A DNA stretch of 64,000 nucleotides from Priestia megaterium (GTDB lineage: Bacteria; Bacillota; Bacilli; Bacillales; Bacillaceae_H). A program made the translations under genes and the position numbers. Under the pieces are notes generated by a model. It ran no database searches, had not been told where the DNA came from, and saw only the letters and a program-made list of their open reading frames with translations. Shown piece after piece: positions 60,115-64,000 of this stretch (position 1 is its first letter; the number at the start of each line of letters is the position of its first letter). The stretch is from assembly GCF_009497655.1 (NCBI RefSeq), contig NZ_CP023317.1, forward strand, positions 2,323,501-2,387,500, read 5' to 3'.

Positions 60115-60228
60115 GAATTTTCTTTTATTTTAAGGTTTAAATGTTATGAGTGGCATTTAAGGGGTAATTTGTGCACAATAGACATTGAATAGTTTATCTA
60201 ATACGACAACGTAAGGAGAGATTAGACG

Positions 60229-60702
60229 ATGGAAAACATGATTTTAAAACATATGGACGTTGTAAGAGGGATTACGATTAGTATCCTCGAAAAAACAACA
60301 GAAGAGGCAGCGGACATCACACCAAAAGGGTTCAATAACAATATTCGCTGGAATCTTGGACACATTGCCTTTATTCAAGAAAAGCTTGTGTTTGGCTTAG
60401 CTGGTGAACCGATGCAAACGCCAGAGAGTTATGAAAGCTTTTTTGGTGCCGGAACAAAACCTGCTGATTGGAACGAGGCTGCTCCATCTCTTGAGGAAAT
60501 TACGAATGTGTTGAAAGACCAAGCACGCCGTATTAAAGAGTTCATGCCGGGGCAGTTTGATAAGCAGTTAATCACACCTTTTACAAATAAAGCGGGTATC
60601 AACTTTACAACAGTTGGCGAAACGTTTTTATTCAGTTTCTATCACGAAGCGATGCATGTAGAAACGATTAAGCAAATTGGGAAAGCAGCAGCTGCACAAT
60701 AA
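60229..60702 (+). CDS. DinB-family protein
   Basis: A 157-residue four-helix bundle: helix 1 MILKHMDVVRGITISILEKT, metal His in RWNLGHIAF (about 47) and paired His in SFYHEAMHVETI (about 142-146), matching the three-His DinB/YfiT site. Members include bacillithiol S-transferases and damage-induced proteins. Which one this is cannot be read. RBS GTAAGGAGAG. Confidence 0.85.
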   Translation: MENMILKHMDVVRGITISILEKTTEEAADITPKGFNNNIRWNLGHIAFIQEKLVFGLAGEPMQTPESYESFFGAGTKPADWNEAAPSLEEITNVLKDQARRIKEFMPGQFDKQLITPFTNKAGINFTTVGETFLFSFYHEAMHVETIKQIGKAAAAQ

Positions 60703-60835
60703 GGAAATAAAAAAGAATAAATCACATATTCTTTATAACTATTTTACATAGCGCCTATGCATATACTGATCTATACAGCGCATAAGATGTAACATGAGCT
60801 GCTTTTCCTAATGCAGTTCGCAAGGAGGTGACAAC

Positions 60836-61051
60836 GTGAAATTTCTTTCAGGTTTAACGACTCTTCTTGTGATTTTAGGCGGTTTAAATTGGTTAGCTGT
60901 AGCATTAGGCGTGAATGTAGTAGAAGAGCTATTTGGCTCTTGGGATTGGTTAGTAACAACGATTTATTGGTTAGTTGGCCTGTCTGCTCTTTATCAAATT
61001 TTTGATAAGTTCTTCGGAACGGGAGCAAGTGTCAAAAGCAAAGCGCTATAA
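60836..61051 (+). CDS. DUF378 small membrane protein
   Basis: A 71-residue protein with two hydrophobic helices, carrying the family-like segment VILGGLNWLAVALGVNVVEELFG and VGLSALYQIFDKF. Begins with GTG after AAGGAGGTG. Matches the YuzA-type DUF378 group; function unknown. Ends in a strong terminator. Confidence 0.82.
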   Translation: MKFLSGLTTLLVILGGLNWLAVALGVNVVEELFGSWDWLVTTIYWLVGLSALYQIFDKFFGTGASVKSKAL

Positions 61052-61078
61052 TAAATATTATTTTTTATTATCTTTTTA

Positions 61079-61112
61079 GGGGGTTTGAATGTATATTCAA
61101 ACCCCCTTTTTC
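61079..61112 (+). terminator. Terminator of the DUF378 gene
   Basis: GGGGGTTTGAAT and ATTCAAACCCCC pair around GTAT, then T5. Confidence 0.9.
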
Positions 61113-61184
61113 ATGGATAAAAGACGTGACATCTTTACAAAATAAGGTAAAATAAGGTAATAACCAAAAAGTAGGAGGGATGAG

Positions 61185-61370
61185 ATGGAGCTTTGGGGTG
61201 TAGTACCTATCTTAGTGTTTGGAGTTCTTTATATAGGAATCATTGCTGGTATGATAGCTGTTATTGTTATAGTGTTAAAGCGAATGAAAGAGAGAAATCA
61301 ATATTTACGTGAAATACGGGATGAACTGAGAAATCAAAACAAGATAACTATAGCAGAAAATAAAGAATAG
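61185..61370 (+). CDS. Small single-helix membrane protein
   Basis: A 61-residue product with one membrane helix (VVPILVFGVLYIGIIAGMIAVIVIVL) and a charged coiled tail (KERNQYLREIRDELRN). RBS TAGGAGGG. It is 15 bases ahead of the next small membrane gene and probably co-transcribed. Unknown. Confidence 0.65.
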   Translation: MELWGVVPILVFGVLYIGIIAGMIAVIVIVLKRMKERNQYLREIRDELRNQNKITIAENKE

Positions 61371-61385
61371 AAGAGGGTTTAATAG

Positions 61386-61664
61386 ATGAATAAAAGTGTA
61401 CTTCCTAGCTTTTTTATCGTAAATCTTTTTTTTATTTACTGTTTATTATTTAATCAAGAATACATCTTTCAGCTAAAGAATCTACCTTACATATGGGCTA
61501 TTTATTTACTTATTGGCACCCTTTTAGCTTTTTATTATATGCTGCGATACAAACAAAAAAGAGACGGACAGGTGCTGCTTTCAATCGGTATTTTAACTAC
61601 AAGCATTAGTTCACTTGGCTGTTTGGGTTTCTTTTATTTCTTTTATCGTGCGATGGGTGGATAA
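61386..61664 (+). CDS. Small three-helix membrane protein
   Basis: A 92-residue product with hydrophobic segments near 7-25, 33-52 and 66-88. Start follows GAGGGTTTAATAG. Unrecognised; pairs with the preceding gene and ends in a terminator. Confidence 0.6.
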   Translation: MNKSVLPSFFIVNLFFIYCLLFNQEYIFQLKNLPYIWAIYLLIGTLLAFYYMLRYKQKRDGQVLLSIGILTTSISSLGCLGFFYFFYRAMGG

Positions 61665-61675
61665 GAAAGAGCACC

Positions 61676-61711
61676 AAAAGCAGAGACTTCAGTGAAAGTC
61701 TCTGCTTTTTA
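61676..61711 (+). terminator. Terminator of the two small membrane protein genes
   Basis: AAAGCAGAGACTT and AAGTCTCTGCTTT pair across CAGTGA-like loop bases. Confidence 0.85.
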
Positions 61712-61764
61712 TATAGAAATCTATTGTATAATAGAAAAAAAGAAATGGATGCAGGAGGGGAAAT

Positions 61765-62568
61765 ATGCGAATTGTTTCGCTTTGTCCAAGCAATACAGAA
61801 CTAATAGCGTATTTAAAATGTGAGCATTTGCTCGTAGCAATTGATGATTATTCCGATTGGCCGCAGTCTATTGGAGGTCTGCCGCGTTTAGGTCCCGATT
61901 TATCTATTAATATGGATGCGGTGGAAAAAGCCAAGCCAGATTTAGTCCTAGCTTCACTAAGCGTTCCTGGAATGGAGCGAAATATTGAAGAACTTAAAAA
62001 ACGAAAGATACCTTACGTCGTATATAATCCTAATTCGCTAGAAGATATCCGTCAAAATCTACAGGATTTAGGCCAGCGATTAAATATTGAAACAAAAGCA
62101 GCTGAACTGTTAGAGCGGTATGATCAGTTTCTTTCTACATATAAAGGAATGGCAAGTCAAATCGAAAAAACCACTGTATACTGGGAATGGTGGCCAAAAC
62201 CCGTTTTTACTCCTGGAAAAGCAAACTGGCTGACCGAAATTAGCGCGTTAGCGGGAGGAGAAAATATATTTGCTGATCACAAAGAAGCAAATGTACAGAG
62301 TGATTGGGAAGAAGTGCTCAAACGAAATCCACATCACGTGTGTTTGGCTTGGGTAGGCGTACAGACAAACAAAGTAAATCCAACGATTTTACACAAGAGA
62401 CCGAACTGGTCTGACATGCCGGCCATAAAAGAACATCGTGTATATGTACTAGAAGAATGGCTGTATTGTCGTCCTTCACCTCGATTGCTGTTAGGGTTAA
62501 AAAAACTCGCGCCGCTTCTTCATCCAGATACGTTCCCTGCATTTGACGGTAAGGACCCTTTATTATAA
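61765..62568 (+). CDS. BtuF-like helical-backbone substrate-binding protein without signal peptide
   Basis: A 267-residue member of the cobalamin/siderophore-type binding fold: MRIVSLCPSNTELIAYL at the very N-terminus, DYSDWP, DLSINMDAVEKAKPDLVLASL, and a closing block LHKRPNWSDMPAIKEHRVYVLEEW. Normal ABC partners carry a lipoprotein signal; this one starts directly at the domain, so it stays in the cytosol. No ABC permease adjoins. It may bind a cofactor inside the cell. It is 18 bases from the FabZ-like gene and probably co-transcribed. RBS AGGAGGGG. Confidence 0.78.
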   Translation: MRIVSLCPSNTELIAYLKCEHLLVAIDDYSDWPQSIGGLPRLGPDLSINMDAVEKAKPDLVLASLSVPGMERNIEELKKRKIPYVVYNPNSLEDIRQNLQDLGQRLNIETKAAELLERYDQFLSTYKGMASQIEKTTVYWEWWPKPVFTPGKANWLTEISALAGGENIFADHKEANVQSDWEEVLKRNPHHVCLAWVGVQTNKVNPTILHKRPNWSDMPAIKEHRVYVLEEWLYCRPSPRLLLGLKKLAPLLHPDTFPAFDGKDPLL

Positions 62569-62586
62569 GAAAAAGGAGCGATACAT

Positions 62587-63012
62587 ATGAAAGATATTGA
62601 ACAAATAAAACATACCCTTCAACACCGCTATCCTTTTTTACTTGTTGATCGCATCTTAGAGCAAGAAGAAGGAAAGCTTGCTGTAGGAATTAAACAAGTA
62701 ACAGCAAATGAACCTTTTTTTCAAGGTCACTTCCCGGACTACATGGTAATGCCTGGTGTACTTATTGTGGAGGCTCTTGCTCAGCTCGGCGGATTTGCCA
62801 TGGCTACGGATGACCACCAAAAAGGAAGACTTGCTTTTTTAGCAGGAATAGATGAATGTCGCTTTAAGCGTCAAGTAAGGCCAGGAGATACACTACGCTT
62901 AGAATTTGAGATTCTTAAGCAGCGCGGAAAGATTGTAAAAGGAAAAGGAAAAGCATTTGTAGGCAGCGAATTAGCTTGTGAAGCGGTCATTACCTTTGCT
63001 CTTGATGTATAA
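62587..63012 (+). CDS. FabZ-like 3-hydroxyacyl-ACP dehydratase
   Basis: A 141-residue hot-dog enzyme: [11 protein letters not shown], catalytic His in [14 protein letters not shown] (about 48), and Glu in [11 protein letters not shown] (about 62). It dehydrates 3-hydroxyacyl-ACP in fatty-acid elongation. Not in a fatty-acid cluster here; it may be an additional copy beside the main fabZ. RBS AAAAAGGAG, 18 bases after the BtuF-like gene. Confidence 0.88.
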   Translation: MKDIEQIKHTLQHRYPFLLVDRILEQEEGKLAVGIKQVTANEPFFQGHFPDYMVMPGVLIVEALAQLGGFAMATDDHQKGRLAFLAGIDECRFKRQVRPGDTLRLEFEILKQRGKIVKGKGKAFVGSELACEAVITFALDV

Positions 63013-63101
63013 TACAAACGCCTTTGTAAAAAAGCAGCTGATGTTAGTAAGATGAAAACGACCGATGTAAAAAAGGAAATAATTCAGGATAAAGCGTAGC
63101 G

Positions 63102-63136
63102 AGAAAACCGCCTTATGTCGTAAAAGCGGTTTTTTA
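63102..63136 (+). terminator. Terminator of the BtuF-like/FabZ-like unit
   Basis: AAAACCGC and GCGGTTTT pair across 14 bases, then T-run. Confidence 0.7.
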
Positions 63137-63207
63137 TGAATACCTTTTTACCTTTTGATAAAAGAAGAAACGGGGTATAGAAGAAAAAAGGGAGAGGGGA
63201 GAATGCA

Positions 63208-63483
63208 GTGAGAACATTAACGGAAGTTGTTGTATTACTCACACTATTGGGTACGTATATAGGCATCTCACTACTTGTCTACAAACGGAAAAGAACGAAT
63301 CCGTTTTTCTACAGCATTTACTTTTATTTAGCTACCAGCGTCATTTTGATTTGCTTGGTTATCTTTTGGCTTCAGCTTCGTTTTGGACTCACTGATAAGC
63401 AAGTAGGAGGATTGCTTATCAGTGTGGTGGCATTCTTTTTACTTATTTATGGTTTGTTAAAAACAAGACAAAAAGACAGGTAG
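63208..63483 (+). CDS. Small three-helix membrane protein
   Basis: A 91-residue product with hydrophobic segments near 5-23, 34-55 and 66-83, a basic KRKRTNP loop and a basic tail. Starts with GTG behind GGGGAG. Unknown function. Confidence 0.6.
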   Translation: MRTLTEVVVLLTLLGTYIGISLLVYKRKRTNPFFYSIYFYLATSVILICLVIFWLQLRFGLTDKQVGGLLISVVAFFLLIYGLLKTRQKDR

Positions 63484-63659
63484 CCGGTGCTATCTGTTTT
63501 TATTTATATTTATGTTATATATTTTTATCAATTGTAGTGTCAATTCAATACATCTCTTCATATAATAAAGATAACAGCTTTCTTTTGCAGGTTAGTTGAC
63601 ATCGCAGCTTATAACTCGCTATTCTTTTGATAATTCATTTTGTGAAAGGAAGTGGACGT

Positions 63660-64000
63660 ATGGATGCATCCCGCATTATAGCTAAGTTAGAAAACCGGAT
63701 GCCGACAATCCTTGGGATGGAGCAGTTCTCCCGCTTCGGCATTCTTGTTCCGCTTATTGAAAAACAAGGGGAACTACATGTTTTATTTGAAGTAAGAGCG
63801 CTCGATTTACGTAGACAGCCCGGAGAAATTTGTTTTCCAGGAGGGCGTGTTGAAAAGACGGATGCAGATGAAAAAGAAACGGCTATCCGTGAAACCTCTG
63901 AAGAGTTAGGAATTACACCCCAATCTATTCAGCACGTACAAGCTTTAGATTATATTGTTTCTCAATTCGGAACAATCATTTATCCTTATGTAGGTTTCAT
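63660..64000 (+). CDS. CoA pyrophosphatase-like Nudix hydrolase, 3' end outside the window
   Basis: ATG at 63660 behind AAAGGAAG opens a frame that runs off the window after 113 codons. LRRQPGEICFPGGRV (50-64) is the conserved segment of the NudL/YeaB group and is followed by the Nudix box with RETSEELG (77-84). Members split CoA into 4'-phosphopantetheine and ADP derivatives. The expected length is about 210 residues, so roughly half is visible. Confidence 0.85.
   Translation, partial: MDASRIIAKLENRMPTILGMEQFSRFGILVPLIEKQGELHVLFEVRALDLRRQPGEICFPGGRVEKTDADEKETAIRETSEELGITPQSIQHVQALDYIVSQFGTIIYPYVGF

Overview
The window looks like chromosome of a low-GC, spore-forming Bacillaceae bacterium. 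The best guess is Priestia (Bacillus) megaterium or a close relative. The reasons are strong AGGAGG-type ribosome sites, frequent TTG/GTG starts, classical U-tailed terminators after almost every unit, T-box and ZTP riboswitches, a spore-coat transglutaminase (tgl) and many proteins close to Bacillus subtilis families (YugJ, YdgG/YdgH, TrhO, YoaT-like). The species name is inference; no rRNA is present. No insertion sequence, integrase, CRISPR array or replication origin was seen.

Layout. 1-5.6 kb: end of a lysine permease, a metallo-beta-lactamase-fold hydrolase, a SunI-like protein, a GNAT acetyltransferase, a YugJ-type alcohol dehydrogenase with a tandem duplication of its 3' end, and an MFS carrier. 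5.7-11.6 kb: a 31-codon orphan gene, then a five-gene operon bounded by a clear promoter and terminator: ATP-grasp ligase, BacA-like prephenate decarboxylase relative, EamA exporter, a predicted metal-site protein, and an AvtA-like aminotransferase. I read this as an undescribed bacilysin-like pathway in which a prephenate-derived amino acid is made, ligated to another amino acid and exported. 11.7-12.5 kb: two genes under matching Zur boxes (a 2Fe-2S ferredoxin-like protein and zinc-independent S14). 12.7-17.6 kb: a SleB/CwlJ-type hydrolase, a cytosolic sulfatase, and tandem threonine T-boxes ahead of a threonyl-tRNA synthetase that lacks its TGS and editing domains.

18-36 kb: amino-acid and drug transporters with local repressors (MarR with an MMPL pump; ArsR with an AHSA1/SRPBCC protein), a V4R-STAS protein, hydrolases, trhO, an SMP-30 lactonase, a truncated hemoglobin and an HpaB-like monooxygenase. 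36-40 kb: htpG behind a CIRCE operator, back to back with serA behind a ZTP riboswitch. 40-48 kb: small orphan genes, a frameshifted gene, tRNA-Ala(GGC), an HD hydrolase, a GH25 endolysin-like protein, and a divergent EamA exporter/MocR regulator pair with repeated operator sites.

48-64 kb: a DUF2971-like protein, cardiolipin synthase, an alkylsulfatase, glutamate dehydrogenase behind a consensus sigma-54 promoter, a nitroreductase, a 394-residue orphan flanked by decayed coding fragments, tgl, a basic peptide whose only plausible start is ATT, DinB and DUF378 proteins, a cytosolic BtuF-like protein next to a FabZ-like dehydratase, and the start of a CoA pyrophosphatase. Several genes shorter than 60 codons, including two with paired CxxC motifs, are listed because they have good ribosome sites. 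All functions are read from sequence and family memory; no database search was run.
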